64,000 nucleotides of DNA. Origin: Allodiplogaster sudhausi (lineage: Eukaryota; Nematoda; Chromadorea; Rhabditida; Diplogasteridae). This document shows positions 43,082 to 55,185 of this stretch, piece by piece. The position numbers and the translations under genes are program-made. Every line of letters begins with the position of its first letter. The first letter of the stretch is position 1. The notes beneath the pieces were generated by a model. It was not told the DNA's origin and did no database searches. It saw only the letters and a list, made by a program, of their open reading frames with translations. Location of the stretch: NCBI GenBank assembly GCA_945643635.1, contig CALZFC010000029.1:1000001-1064000 (forward strand). Reading direction: 5' to 3'.

Positions 43082-44731
43082 ATGTCGGAAAGATATCAAA
43101 AAATGATGTCTGCTATGTCTGGCAAACGCCCCAACACACCGAATACGGTAGCTCCCAAGACACCCACTTCCAACCCTTCGCTCAACTCTCTTCGCCCCCC
43201 TTCACGCAACTCTCTTCGCACCTCTTCACGCAAGCGCCATCTCGGAGAAACTCCACTGGCCAGTGGAAAGTACGAGCGGCAAGTGAATTATAAGATCGTT
43301 GGTGTCAACTGTTTAGAAAATGTACAAGTTTGTTTGCTTCTAGCGTCGGGAACCGGATGAAGAAGATGACGAAGAACTCATTGAAAATGGCACTAGCGAT
43401 GTGTTGCTGCCTCGCGGGTCGGGCTTCGATTCAGACGGCGAAGGAGAGAATGGCAACTTCGAAAACGTCGAGTCTAGACAGGCGTGCCAGTTTCTTTCTT
43501 ATTATTTGTTAAATTGATGTATTTTACTCTCAGAAGAATACTTCTAAATCTGATGGAATGTTCGGAGACGGTATGTTGTCGCATACGAAGATTGGAGATT
43601 TCTTCGTTCAACTCGGGAAAAATCGAGAGGATATCACCCGTGGCCAGGTTGTACATCGAATATACAGTTATAAATAGTTTAAGATCTAATTTCCCTTTCT
43701 AGGAGCTCTTCAAGTCAGCAGCTCGTGATTTGAAGGGCATTTCCATTGACACTCTATGCGAGCTGGCAAGGAACGCATCGGAGGACATGTACCCTCTCTA
43801 CATATCGATGATCGGAACCCTGAAGATTGTCAGTCTTTTTAAATATTACTGGGACACTTTCATTTATCTTATTTCATTTCGCAGATGGAGCTTGAAAAAG
43901 AGCGTAGGGTGTTCAAGGATTGCAAGGGTCCCGTCGAGAAGGTTTGTAGATGTAGGCAACGGTGAATTTGGTTGTAAAAAGTACTTATTCTCAGGAGAAT
44001 CTGAAGGTAACGTTCAATCGAACTGAAGCGCGCGACCTTCCCAACTTGTCGTCCCTTCTATTTGATCCACTCTAAGGCGGTTTGAATAGATTTTTACTCA
44101 TAATTAAAAAAGGGCTAGATGCCGCCTTATTGCCTGTTTAGGCAACGGAGACATTCGCGACATATTCGGCTCCTGCAGTTCCATGACTAACTCGCTCAGA
44201 CTGGTCGTCAAGCATGTTGCTCTTCATTCTATCGACGAGGTTCGGTTCAATCCTACTCTCACTTGTATTACTTCATTGTTTAAATAACGAAATTTCAAAA
44301 ATGTTAACTTTTTCTCTGAGCTAAGGTCCTGCCGCTGAGTCATCGTCACCTCTACACTATCGCCAATAAGCCCCAGCGCGGACTGACTGCGATCCCTTCG
44401 AAGGTCCTCAACGCATTTGTCGGTGTGTTAATTTTAGTCTACTTAAAACAGTGTATGTTAGTCTAGAAGTCATTTTCCACATCAGACGCATTCCTCATGG
44501 TCATCGTGTTCCCCGGCCGCACTGATCTGAACAAAAAGGATGTTGAAAAATCTGTCTGCACTCTCTGGGCACACTATTGGACCTATGCAACGTTAGCCGT
44601 TAAAAATTTTCATTTCTGAACACATCTATCTCTCGTTCTCTTTTATTCAGAACGAAGACAAGATCTGATCTCCAGAAGAACCGCTCTGCAGCCACCGGCA
44701 ACTCTGGCAACATGGATGAAGACCGCCCTTG
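43082..44731 (+). CDS. Second gene of the 39.6-45.2 kb element, unknown function
   Basis: About nine exons with mostly in-phase joins run from ATG 43,082 (MSERYQKMMSAMSGKRPNTP) to TGA 44,729-44,731. Recognisable stretches in order: a Pro/Ser/Arg-rich tail, an acidic EPDEEDDEELIENG block (43,346), DGMLSHTKIGDFFVQLGKN (43,570), LFKSAARDLKGISIDTLCEL (43,704), a LRLVVKHVALHSIDE block (44,190), LTAIPSKVLNAFV (44,383), AFLMVIVFPGRTDLNKKDVE (44,490) and a TRSDLQKNRSAATG tail. One internal exon (near 43,995-44,074) may end in a stop unless it splices earlier. I do not recognise it. Its position suggests an accessory protein of the transposon, like the second genes of CACTA-type elements. Confidence 0.45.
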
Positions 44732-45350
44732 AAGTCAGCCAAGTGTCCTTCTCTCTCCCACTCCTACTTTATTATTTTTCTTAATATCTGTTATAAACCG
44801 GTGCTAGCATGTGCAATTCCTACTTATGAACCGGTGCTAGCATGTCCTTTTCAATTTTTAATTAATTTATTTCCTCATTCCCAACTACTGTTAAATTTTT
44901 CACTCTGTTATGAACCGGTGCTTAGGAGTTTTGCAATTCTTTATTCGTTGTAATGCATAATTTTTACGATTTATGCTTGTTAATGTACGTTTTAAGGCAA
45001 CAGATAAAGTTTGCAAAGTGTGCCTAATTAGGCTTAAAGTGAGTCCTAATTATGAGGATTCAAAGCCTAATTATAATATCGTCGAGCCTAATTTGTTACG
45101 AAAAGATTCTAAGATCCCCTTATTAGGTTTGACTCCAGCCTAATAAGGGTCATTCTGAAAAACCAGAGGCCCATTTGGCCGACGCAGCATTGACCCCTCG
45201 CCGTTGAGCGGTACTGTATGTACATATACATAAGTGCACTTGTTTGTGTTCTGACTTTTCTTCTCTCACTCAATGTTCAATACCGCGCCAAACGATCTTC
45301 ATGAAAAGCTTAACTCTCTCATAGGTGTCCTTTGCCGAACTTTTCACTCA

Positions 45351-45394
<44 letters not shown>

Positions 45395-45486
45395 GCCATT
45401 CTCGCTCTCTCAACACGACCTAATCTCTCTCTCGTCTTCAGACGCTCTCTCGGCGGCTCTCCAAGTCCTTCTCTGTCCCTCTCCAA

Positions 45487-46715
45487 ATGACAGTGAGCAA
45501 GGGAGAGCGAGTCCACTTCTCACCCGCCGCTCCTCTCTATTGCCAAGTATATGTTCGCGGACATTTCATCACCGCCCGCTCTGGCAAAGAAGTCAGATTC
45601 AATGCTGCTGAAATTGAATCAACAGCGGAAAAATTACATTTTTTGACAAAAATGTATGTTTGTTTGTGCGTAAAAATCGACAAAATAAATAGTGTGGAGA
45701 GAGAAAAGGAGATTTCTTAGGCAACGCGTACGAAGAGAACTTTTTTTTTCTTTTATGGTTTTGCTGCGCGAAAGGTTCTCCAAGTGTTGTCACATCATAT
45801 TAATTTTGTTGTAATAAATAAATAAATAAATAAATAAATAAAGAGCTCTTCTCCTCTCCTCGCCACCATGGCCATGGCCGTCTGCGCAGCCTCGTCGGCT
45901 GTGGCAACGAGCAGCTGCGGCACACGATGGAGACGCTGCTCCGCCCGCTCTTCACCGTCATCCGACTGCCGCTCGGCGACATTGCTGGAGTCGTTCATTC
46001 TTCTTTTTTTTTGTTATTGATATTCAATCATGTTAATTTTACTAGTAACTACTTTATGCGTAATGAATTCTTAAAATAATTTGTATCCTCCTCCTCCTCC
46101 CTTTTGACAGCGTCTCCAAAAGGCAGTGCAGACGTTGACTGGCTACAGCTTCGAAGTCGTGATCTCCAAGGGAGACTTTGTCCTCGCGAGCGGCCAAAAG
46201 GCACAGAACAAGGCATGCCGGGCACGCATCGGAGACTACATCACACTCGTCTATCAGACGCCTGTTCTGGTCAATCAATTCAGTGTGGAACTCTCCAATC
46301 TCTCTCTCTCCTCTCTTTCTCTCCACTCTCCTCTCTCTCTCACTCTCTTCTCTCTCTCTACTTCTCTCTAACTCACACCCTCTCTCTCTATTCTTCCTTC
46401 TATTCTTTCACGTTCTTCTCACAATCGTTGTTACCCAAGCACCTTTCTACCAAGCTTGCCCCTTTTCACCAACGAACTCACCACGCGTTCCAGTACAACA
46501 TCAACAGCGCAGAGGAGAAGATTCTCGCAAACATCGACTTTGGCGAGCCCTTGGGCGGCTCTGGCTTCCCTGGCCAGAGGGCTTTCCCAAAGTTTGCCGA
46601 GCTCTTCGGGAGGGCCGCTTCTGCTGGCGTTTCCGGCGCGTTCAATGCGTTCTCGCGCGGATCTTCGCTCGCCTCCTCCTTTCTCTCAGCTGCAGGAGGC
46701 GGATTCTTCGGATGA
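45487..46715 (+). CDS. Unidentified multi-exon host gene next to the transposon
   Basis: Exon-like segments with GT-AG borders: 45,487-45,640 (VHFSPAAPLYCQVYVRGHFI...), about 45,860-45,995, 46,111-46,300 (RLQKAVQTLTGYSFEVVISK, then IGDYITLVYQTPVLVNQF) and 46,490-46,715 (SAEEKILANIDFGEPLGGSG ... Gly/Ala/Ser-rich C-terminus ending in TGA). The sequence looks beta-rich and GC-rich like other host exons. I do not recognise a domain, and the exon connections are provisional. CT microsatellites separate parts of it (45,355-45,392 and 46,305-46,390). Confidence 0.4.
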
Positions 46716-46734
46716 CTTCTTTGTATGAATGAAC

Positions 46735-47349
46735 ATGACGACTATATTTTTTATTTATTTGAAATTTTTATGGTTTATTCCCTTTGCCCTACATTGTAGT
46801 TAGTTTTACTTTATTTCTTAAATTAAGAAAAATACGCACTTCGTACTGACTTGAATGAAATCCAAAGAGGAAACTGTCCTTAGCTTAATGACAGTGTAAA
46901 GGCTTCGACAAGCTTCACATTAGAATGAATCCGATTCAATGGCAGTGGAAAGAAGAGAGAAAGCAGGATAGTTCAGCATCATTCTTGCCTCGTTTGTGTT
47001 CTTCCCAACTGGCAGACAGAAATTTGAGGAATTTGAGCGGAAGGAGCAAAGGGACAAGAGAGAAGACGCTTCTGGCTTCCGTTACTTCCTGTGAATATTT
47101 GTAACGACTATATCAAAGTATGAATTTGTCCTTTCCTCCCTTCATCCCTCTTTTTGGAAGATGTCGCGTTCCTCACTCTCCCCGTTTCAGTCTTTTTCAC
47201 CTTCATCATAAGCTTTTCGAGGCTGCTCCATCCGCATGAAATAAATCGAAGACGTTCTCCTAACTATCACCATTCATTTGTCTCTCTTATAGCTAACTTT
47301 CAATCAATCCATCAGACGAAATATTGATTGAAAGTTAACTATTAAAGAT
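46735..47349. other. Gene-free stretch with a short inverted repeat
   Basis: No gene is seen. At about 47,291-47,340 TAACTTTCAATCAAT and ATTGATTGAAAGTTA form a 15-bp inverted repeat immediately upstream of the chimeric exon fragment. Confidence 0.5.
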
Positions 47350-47509
47350 ATCCTGTTCTGCGATGAGCCAACCAGTGGCCTCGACTCCTTCAGGGCTGGA
47401 CAAGTTTGAGATGCACGTGCAATTCTGGTTCGTGTGCACGGATCAACCGGCAGAATTCGCAAGAGAAGGAGTAAACGAATATAGAGACAGAGCCGAAGAA
47501 ACGGCTTGA
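47350..47509 (+). pseudogene. Chimeric exon fragment: ABCG transporter joined to SLC17-like last exon
   Basis: 47,350-47,403 encodes ILFCDEPTSGLDSFRAGQ, the Walker B/D-loop of an ABCG (White-type) half transporter, ending where GTTTGAG could serve as donor. Starting at that same GTTTGAG, 47,410-47,509 encodes MHVQFWFVCTDQPAEFA and a short tail to TGA, matching the last exon of the SLC17-like gene at 52,167-52,268. The two pieces use different frames, and the junction falls in a sequence that reads as donor for one and acceptor for the other. No other exons of either gene lie nearby. Confidence 0.7.
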
Positions 47510-48532
47510 AATTCAATAGGAATGAGTGATATTAGATGACAGTTTTACTGAAGAGGAGAAGGGCGTGAGACAAAACGTGGGTTATTAAACTTTATAACCA
47601 AATGATACTAACAATTATAATCGGGAGAAATTGTGCGATGTGTCAGTTCTTACTGCAGGTAAATACTTGAACGCTCTTTCTCGGGCAATGATATCCAGGC
47701 AAGCTCTAGAGAGAATGAACATTAAGGAGATATAAAGAGGAAAAAAGGAAGATTATCAGCGGAAACGAAATGACTAATGTCTATAATTGGAATTTTTTTT
47801 TTTTTTTTAATTTCACACTTAGCACAACTGGAACGGGCGAGAAGAATGGAAGAAAGCTAGTGATTCATTGACAACGCCGAAAGGCTTGTGGCTTCTTTTG
47901 TATTTTCTCCGTACTTTAATTTTTGCGACTTTGCTCACACTTCCTTTCAACAGCTATCATCAAATCTACAACATACAGATCAGCATTTATAAATGTAAAT
48001 GTTAATCACTGTCAGCACCTTTACTGTTGCTTATTTTTCTTCCATTTTTCTTTCAACTTTCCTATTCCAATTTGCAATACATATATCGTTGCATATATTG
48101 TGTTGTGCACGTGATCCTTGGTTATACCTTCTATAGTACCTTCTCTCTTTCTGAAATTCATTTGAATTTGATTTGGAAATTAGTCTATGGTTGAATATAT
48201 ATATGAACGTATGTACATATGTATGTACAAAAGCCTCCATCACCTCCACTCAAGTGCTTACTTTCTATGGCAAGAAGCAAGAGAAATGATTTGTAACATG
48301 CGCCTTGTTAATGGCATTTGAACCGCTTCAGTTCCGCATTCCGTAAAGGTACTACATATATGGATTGATAGAAAACGAGGGGGAATAAAATATGTATAAT
48401 TTCAATTTTCTTCTTGGCTGTCCATTTCTCGTTAATTCTCTAGGTTCAGATGTTGAGAAGAGCCAATGAATTATTGACGTCTTCCGATTTCAATTCTTCT
48501 CTTTTGAATGCAGTTATTTTCAGCAGCACTGA

Positions 48533-48571
<39 letters not shown>

Positions 48572-48592
48572 CTCTCTCATTCTCTCTCATTC

Positions 48593-48636
<44 letters not shown>

Positions 48637-49008
48637 ATTCTCCCTCTGTCTGTCTGTTTGTCTCTCTCTCTCTCTCAACTCCCTCTCTCTCTCTTTCTCA
48701 CTCTCTCCCTCTCGCTCGCCAGATCTCTCCTCCACTTCTCCGTTCGTCTTGTATTCGAACGATTTCATTTTTGTTTCTATTCGTCACACTGGCAGGATTG
48801 ACACCTTTGGAAGTTGCCCTTTAACATAAGAAGGCGAGAGACAAGCTGTTCCATATTTCCGTGAAGCGAAATTTAAAAAAAAAACATTTTTGTACTAGTA
48901 ACTCATTTTATTCATACACTTTATACAAGTATTGAAAAGTAGCATTAATAGCTAACTCTAAAAGCGTTTGATAAATGCATTAATAAATAACTTTATGAAT
49001 GAACCGTT
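47510..49008. other. Gene-free stretch with CT and TCTG microsatellites
   Basis: CT run 48,537-48,570 and TCTG run 48,596-48,627. No reliable exon was identified; the missing N-terminal exon of the downstream transporter may lie here. Confidence 0.4.
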
Positions 49009-52000
49009 TTGAGAGAAGACTTCTCTGATATCGCCCCCAACATGCTGGAAGGCCTCCGACACTGCTACCGCTACTTTATTCTCGCGATTTCCTTCGTTGG
49101 CCTCTCTTCGATCTACGCCAACCAGATCATCATCAACTTCACCTTCATCTGCATGACAAACGACGCCAACGACACGATTATTCTCGACGACGGCGTCAGT
49201 TTTCGGTTTCTTTCTTGCACGCACAGAAAAAATGTGACAAAATTTTTTTGCGCCGTACAAAATTGTCACGCACATTGAAAAATTGTGGCATCGGATGTCA
49301 CACCTTGGGGTGCTTCTTGTTCCAGTGTGCAGGTTTTGCTTCAATCTTACGGATCTCTGAAACCTGTCACTTTGATAAAAAGAAAGAAAAAAATTGTTTA
49401 TTATTTGATAAGTCAGTATATTGCCATTTATTATTAAAGCATGCAGGTGGCTCAAAATTAGGCATGAGCTTTTTCTAGTCTGCCCGACAGCGCTACGACT
49501 ACGCGACTCAAGAGAAGAGCTTGATTCTGATGGCCGTCGGCGTGGGCACGATCGTCGGGACACTCCCGTACATGCTGCTGGCAACGAGGATTGGCGCAAG
49601 GTCGGGTAGTTACCGGTGTGGAATTGAAAGGGGATTAGAGACAGGATTCTGCGATTTAGAGCCCGAGTAGAACACGGAACTTTATAGACGGCATAATGAA
49701 TATGTATATTTTTCCTTTGATTAAAACAATGTTGTGAATGAATATATTTAAAATTTATGTTTTTTTGTGTTCAAACCATAAATGTAAATTGATATTAATT
49801 TTTTTGTTGTAAAGTTTCTCTATCCTTTAGACGTCTCTTTGCCTGTTCCGGTTTCCTCTCCGCAATCAGCGTGGCACTTTTGCCAGTGTCTGCCTCGACG
49901 AGTTTTGCCTTTCTCGTTGCGCTCCGAGCGTTCCAGGTTAAATACACATATTTCTTGCCCTAACCACTGAGAATTAACTTCACTTTTCGGCTAAACAAAC
50001 TAATTCATGCAAATACATATGTTTTTTGTTCATTGAATACCTGAAGCGATAAAGACAATTCAAGTCCAAAAGATTGATAGAACAAAATGCCCATAAATGC
50101 AGGGCATCACCTTCGCCGTGAACTACGTGACGATCGGCCTCGTGGTGGTCGCGTGGGCGCCTCTCTCCGAGACGGCCACCTTCACCGGCGTCCTCACCAT
50201 CTACAACATTGCCGCCACCGTCCTTTGCAATCCGGCGTCCGCTGCGGCGAGTTCCATCTTCTTCACCCACACTTTGATATCTTCATGATAACAAAAATAC
50301 ACAATCGGACATTTTTTTTATTCTTTATAGTTTTCTATGGTTAAATTTAGAAATACATATATGTATGCATCAGTTCGTAATTTTTTTTTCTAGTTTTGCA
50401 AATCTTCTCTTGGCTGGCAGGCATCATTTTATGCTCACTCAATCGCAGGCGTCGCAATCTTTGCTTTATGGTTGGTTTTTTTTATTTGAGTCTATCGAGA
50501 CAGATTTTTGTTTAAAAAATAAAAAGAAAAAGAAAAATAAATAAATAATAAAAAAATAAATTCATGATGTCATCTCAAAGGTTCGTCTTCTACGCGGACT
50601 CTCCGTCGCAGAGTCGATTTCTGAGTGCGCGCGAGCTCGCGCTCATCACGCGCGGCAAGAGCCAAGCGCACGCCGAGGGCAGCGAGCGACGCGTGCCGTA
50701 CAAGGCGAGGAGAGTTTCAAGTCGTAACTTAAAGGAGAGGACGATCACCTTTGTAACCTCCAGCCAAATTCCACCTCATATCATTCCAGGCAATCTGCAC
50801 GCATCGCGCAGTCATTGTGATCTGGCTGGTCATCTTCGTCGAGTTGACCGTGGCCATTCTCTTGACGACATACACTCCGATCTACTTCAAAAAGGTGCAA
50901 AAAATTGTCATTTCAATACCGAATCATTAACAATATTTCTAAAAGAAATATGTACCTATTTTCTCTATTAGTATTGTATCTTGATAATGTCATGTGAAAA
51001 GAGTTCCCTCTGCCTCTAACAATGAACTGAATGCACGTTCATTCAATACCTGCGGTAAAACGGAAATTCCTGTGATGATTCAATTGAAAAACGAGCTACG
51101 ATTCTTCTATTTTGAGAAGAAAGTTTTGTTATCAAGCTTTAAGTGTACCGCATTGAAAAATACTTCCCCTCCCTCTAATAGAATCCCTCCCTCTAATATA
51201 TGCAAGTGCATTTAAAAAAAAGTTCCTCCGGGGGAACTAATGGAGAAAATACGGTATGTGAGAAAAACTGAATAAAGACATGACCAGTATTGAAGGTCCT
51301 CGGTCTGAGCGTTGAAGCGACTGGCAGCGTCTCTTCGCTAATTTCCATTGTGCAACTCGCATTCCGCCTCGCCTTCTCAGTTGCCAGCGACCGTGTCAGG
51401 TAAGATTAATATTCCTGGCATAATTCTAAAACATTTAAAAGTTAATTAATAATCATTTTATAACAATTATCAAAATTTTCAATGGATTTTTATAAAGGGC
51501 CGTCAACTTTTATTTTAGCTGTCTGAGCGAGCGGATAAAGATGCTACTCTGCAACTTTATCGCGTTTGTTATAGCAGGTTAGCGATTAAAAAAATGTCCT
51601 GGAACCCCTTAATCTACGGTTCTGGAACTAAATACGAGTTCTCTAAACTACGGTTCTGCCTAGGCATCTTCTACGTCTGCATCGGAATTGTGCCGTGGCC
51701 AACTGCGGCTGTCGCCCTCTTCGGCCTCGTTGCCTGCAGCACGGCTGCCAACACGGGCAGCGTCTACAAACTCGCCATCTTCGTGTCCCGGTAACGTTCT
51801 ACAAAGTTGTTTAGATCATCCTCAACGTTTTTTCAGCCTTGTTGCAAAGTTTATTTCATTAATAAGTGGTATTATTTATTTTATTCATACGTGCTAATGC
51901 CTAACAATAAGATTGTGCTCTATATGTTGGAATACTCCTCCCTCTTTCAGCCAGCACGCCCACTTCGTGATCTCGATGATACAGTTCAGCAAGTCGCTCG

Positions 52001-52268
52001 CTCTCTTCGCCGGTCCGGCCATGGTCTCTGTGATCGTCCAGTTCGACGAAGACACGTCCGGCTGGCAGAAACTCTTCTTCATCAATGGAGGCCTGCTTAT
52101 CCTGGTCATTCATTTCGTGAAACATACGCTTCAGTTCTCAAAATATTAAATGGAAAATAATTTGAGATGCACCTGCCCTTCTGGTTCGTGTGCACGGATC
52201 AACCGGCAGAATTCGCATGCGAAGGAATAAAAGAAGATGGAGACGAAAAGGGGCTTGAAATGCAATGA
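49009..52268 (+). CDS. Major facilitator transporter, SLC17 (anion/phosphate cotransporter)-like
   Basis: Twelve exons join in phase: 49,009-49,194; 49,479-49,600; 49,831-49,936; 50,103-about 50,246; 50,394-50,470; 50,581-50,704; 50,790-50,894; 51,296-51,399; 51,519-51,577; 51,664-51,790; 51,951-52,104; 52,167-52,268. Features: TM1 YRYFILAISFVGLSSIY followed by an N-glycosylation loop (NFTFICMTNDANDT), VGVGTIVGTLPYMLLATRIG and GAR loop, GWQASFYAHSIAGVAIF before FYADSPS and the FLSARELALITRGK loop typical of SLC17 proteins, then six further segments and a short tail. SLC17-like carriers move organic anions or phosphate across membranes. The N-terminal exon is not located. The exon 6 donor is GC rather than GT (50,705), and intron 7 holds a MITE. 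No breaks are seen. Confidence 0.85.
50953..51256. mobile_element. TA-flanked MITE in an intron of the SLC17-like gene
   Basis: The ends are TACCTATTTTCTCTATTAGT (left) and ACTAATGGAGAAAATACGGTA (right), inverted, 304 bp apart, in the intron 50,895-51,295. The same ends bound 59,555-59,751. The TA at the borders suggests a Tc1/mariner or pogo-type family. Confidence 0.65.
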
Positions 52269-52679
52269 ATATCTTCAGCTTAAGCTGTTAGCAATGTATT
52301 AATCACAGAGAAATATTATTTCTTATTATTTGTGTGTTCAAATTTTGTCTATTGCATGAATTACAAAATAAACCAGAGCTCAACAGAGTCAAAGCAACAC
52401 AGCATGTTGTCATTGCATATGATTACTCAGGTCTGAATTGGTCTGAGAAGGAATTATAGAGTCGATGAAGGTTTCACATATTGTTAAAGTGATCTTTCTA
52501 GGGGAATCTTGCTTGGGGTCTTCGGGCAAAAATAATACGCTAGGAATTTTTTATTACCGTTTCCATTATCTACTCAATGAGAATTTTCCAACAGTATATA
52601 GCAGTATCATTTTATAACCTCGGGGGATGTCGTGGCCGTTCGGCTGTTGGAGTGGAGCAGGAACAATTATCGGTCAAGT
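52269..52679. other. Short gene-free spacer
   Basis: No gene, RNA or repeat recognised between the transporter stop and the next R copy. Confidence 0.5.
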
Positions 52680-54790
52680 TCTCAAACAACCCTCTCTTTC
52701 ACTCAGAAAATAGCCACTGCTCGAGTCTTTGAAATATAGCCTTGACCTTCTTCAGTGCCGGCGATGCAGCGTCTGAAAACGAAATCTTTCTCTTTCTCTT
52801 TTTCACTTCCTTATCGGGCTCTTGCAGTCTGTTCCCTTCTTTTCTCTCTATGTTTCTCCCTCACGCTCCCACTCTCTCTCTCTTTTCTCTCACTCTTCTC
52901 CTTCACTCTCTCACTATTTATTCCTAATTTCTATGCCATCTCTCTCAACATTTGTCCACCTTCACCAAGTTTCCTTTCCAACACTCCTCCCATTCTATGG
53001 CTATCCATATTCCCATCTCTCCGAGACAGTGAAAATGCGAAGAAGCAGAGTCCTTTATACATTCAATCACTTCCTCTTATTCACTCAACCCTTTGATTAT
53101 ATAACAAATTTTTTTTTACTTCAAAATTGCTCTTTTTTGCGTTTCTTATTTCATTTTCATACAAGATATGTGATACATACATGAATATATGAATGTCCAT
53201 ATCCAAGAATGATATTACTCTACCAATTAACCTTTTGTTTTTCATCTCGCAACTGATTGCTCACATGCATTTCAATTTTTAGATTTCTTTATACCAAGAA
53301 GGAAGCATTCCCTCGTTATCGCTCCTCCCTCTCTCTCTCTATCTCTGTCTCTCTCTATCTCTCTCTCTTTCTTTCTCTCTCTCTCTCTCTGGTAAATCGC
53401 GCGTTCTTTTCTCTTCAAATTATCTACTTTATGATGCGTTAGTGTTAATCCGCAAATTGATTTAAAGAAACGTGTCTTACATTAGTTTTGCAGAGTACTC
53501 CGACTGCCCGCGTATACCGGGCCCTTTCTTCCCTCATCTAATAGACGCCGATGACGAGAAGCTCCTTCTTGAAAGGGCTCATTATCTTCTCTATATATAA
53601 GAAAAAATAACCGTCAATTCTGAAGGCCGGAAGTATCAAGTAGTGTCTGTACCCTTCTTTCTCCTCTACGTTCTTGTGAATGCGGAAGGAAAATTCTAAT
53701 TTGTCAGCTACCTTCCGAACATTTTTTTCCGCGCTTTATCTCTCTCTCATTCCTTTCCTTCTTGCAGGAAATTTCAGCCAAAGACCCGAGCGCGCCAAGA
53801 TCGCCGACGAAGTAAGACGAAGTCTACCTTTTACCTGTACTCTATAACACCAAACAAAACGAGCGCTGAATGCTGAATGCACGAAGGACCTTCGAGTGGA
53901 AAAAATAAGCCAATCAGGAGACTCACACGAGGATCCTGCTGGCGTTAACGGATAAACCCACTGCGCCGTCACATCAGTTCTGGGGAACAAACTGCAAGTG
54001 CGACAACGTTTTCTGCATGGAAGTAGGACCAATCACCATAATCCAAGACGAACAGATCGTGACGTCACTCATGATCCACACGAAGGATTGCGAGGCGTAA
54101 GAAGGATTCTGCAAAGGCGACAACTTCATCGTAAAAGATCACCGAAATTCACGCTTTCTCTCTCTCTCTCTCACATTGACACTTCGCACCTTGAGCGACT
54201 GCAGAGAATGAGTTCATTGAAACAGGAAGACAGCTCGTGAAAGGACATGCATAGAAGCAAGCCGCAAATTAGAAAAGAAAAGCGAAAGTGAGAGAGCTTC
54301 AAAGAGAAAGAGTGAAGCCGCACTTATCGTAAGTCCGTATCGTCATATATCACACATAGCGCTACAAATCTTTAATTCTCTTATGCCATTCCCTTTTACC
54401 TGCACTTTAGTGTTGAGAGGACCACCTTGCTTGGCTGCTGCCCCGGGCTCAGTCATCCTTCCTCCCGTATTTACATAGAATGTCTCGTCGTGCCGTATTA
54501 TATGTAAGATAAAGGTATACCCTAATCCCCCTCTCTCTGCCTGCCATACATATGTAAGTATCTACACCACGGTTCTACAATACAGGAAGGTGTGGGAAAC
54601 TCTATTACCGATGTCGCTTGTCGCAAAGGCCGTTCAATGCGCGGTATCCAAACCGGCGACGTTTCTAAACACGCATGTATGCATATGTGTATATAGGAAT
54701 AAAATAAAGGATACCTTCTTCGCCTTGTTGTGACACATATGTATAAACATTTCGCACATGTTCAGCACATCTAACAAAAGGGAAGGTGGG
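52680..54790 (+). repeat. Dispersed repeat family R, copy 5
   Basis: It matches 26,935-28,860 over many patches in the same orientation, for example GATTTAAAGAAAC followed by TTGCAGAGTAC near 53,458-53,500 and GAAGGCCGGAAGTATCAAGTAG near 53,620. Between 53,770 and 54,330 there is an additional segment with no counterpart in copy 4. CT-rich runs are shorter here. No gene is supported. Confidence 0.6.
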
Positions 54791-55185
54791 CCTATATTTG
54801 TTTATAACTATTTGTTAATATTATATACATACGTCTATCTGAAGCGTATGTACATCGTGCGACTAGTTCGTCGAACTGGTCCTTGCGACACTCGCATCAG
54901 CATGCTGCGTATTCTATTTCCAAGATATATGAAGCAATGTTGTGTAGTACCGTAGCCGTGTGGTTTCTTGAGGTACGGTGTTCAGGAGACGAAGAGATAT
55001 TTACGATACTCTATTTTTGCACTTTTACATTACCATCACACATTTCATCACTACTTGGCCGCTTCGGTCTGGAGCGGAGCTTGCCTTGGCAGCCCCACCG
55101 CTTAATATGAGTATTCTCTCACTCTGTAATGTGGCGAGTACAGTGTGAACAACATATTTTTATCTCAACAATGTGTTAGCACAAC
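54791..55185. other. Short gene-free stretch
   Basis: Nothing recognisable beyond short TATGTA-type microsatellites. Confidence 0.4.

Larger units (their letters stand above)
39616..45158 (+). mobile_element. Degenerate two-gene DNA transposon with 41-bp TIRs
   Basis: The left end begins GGCCTCTGGTTTTTCCGAAT and the right end (about 45,118-45,158) is its inverted copy, about 41 bp with two mismatches, both continuing into a TTATTAGGCTGGAGTC segment. Additional CCTAAT-rich subterminal motifs lie inside both ends, and three direct copies of an AACCGGTGCT motif sit near 44,796, 44,829 and 44,913. The roughly 5.5-kb interior holds two intron-containing genes on the plus strand. No clear target duplication was found. 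Subterminal repeat clusters and transposase-like motifs suggest a CACTA-like or related DDE superfamily, but the termini do not read CACTA. Confidence 0.65.

Noticed and set aside
47350..47403. A full ABCG transporter gene
   Set aside because: Only the Walker B/D-loop piece is present. Walker A, signature motif and TM segments are absent nearby on either strand.
48598..48680. CRISPR-like regular repeats in TCTG/TCTC tracts
   Set aside because: Simple tetra- and dinucleotide microsatellite without spacers, in a eukaryotic context.
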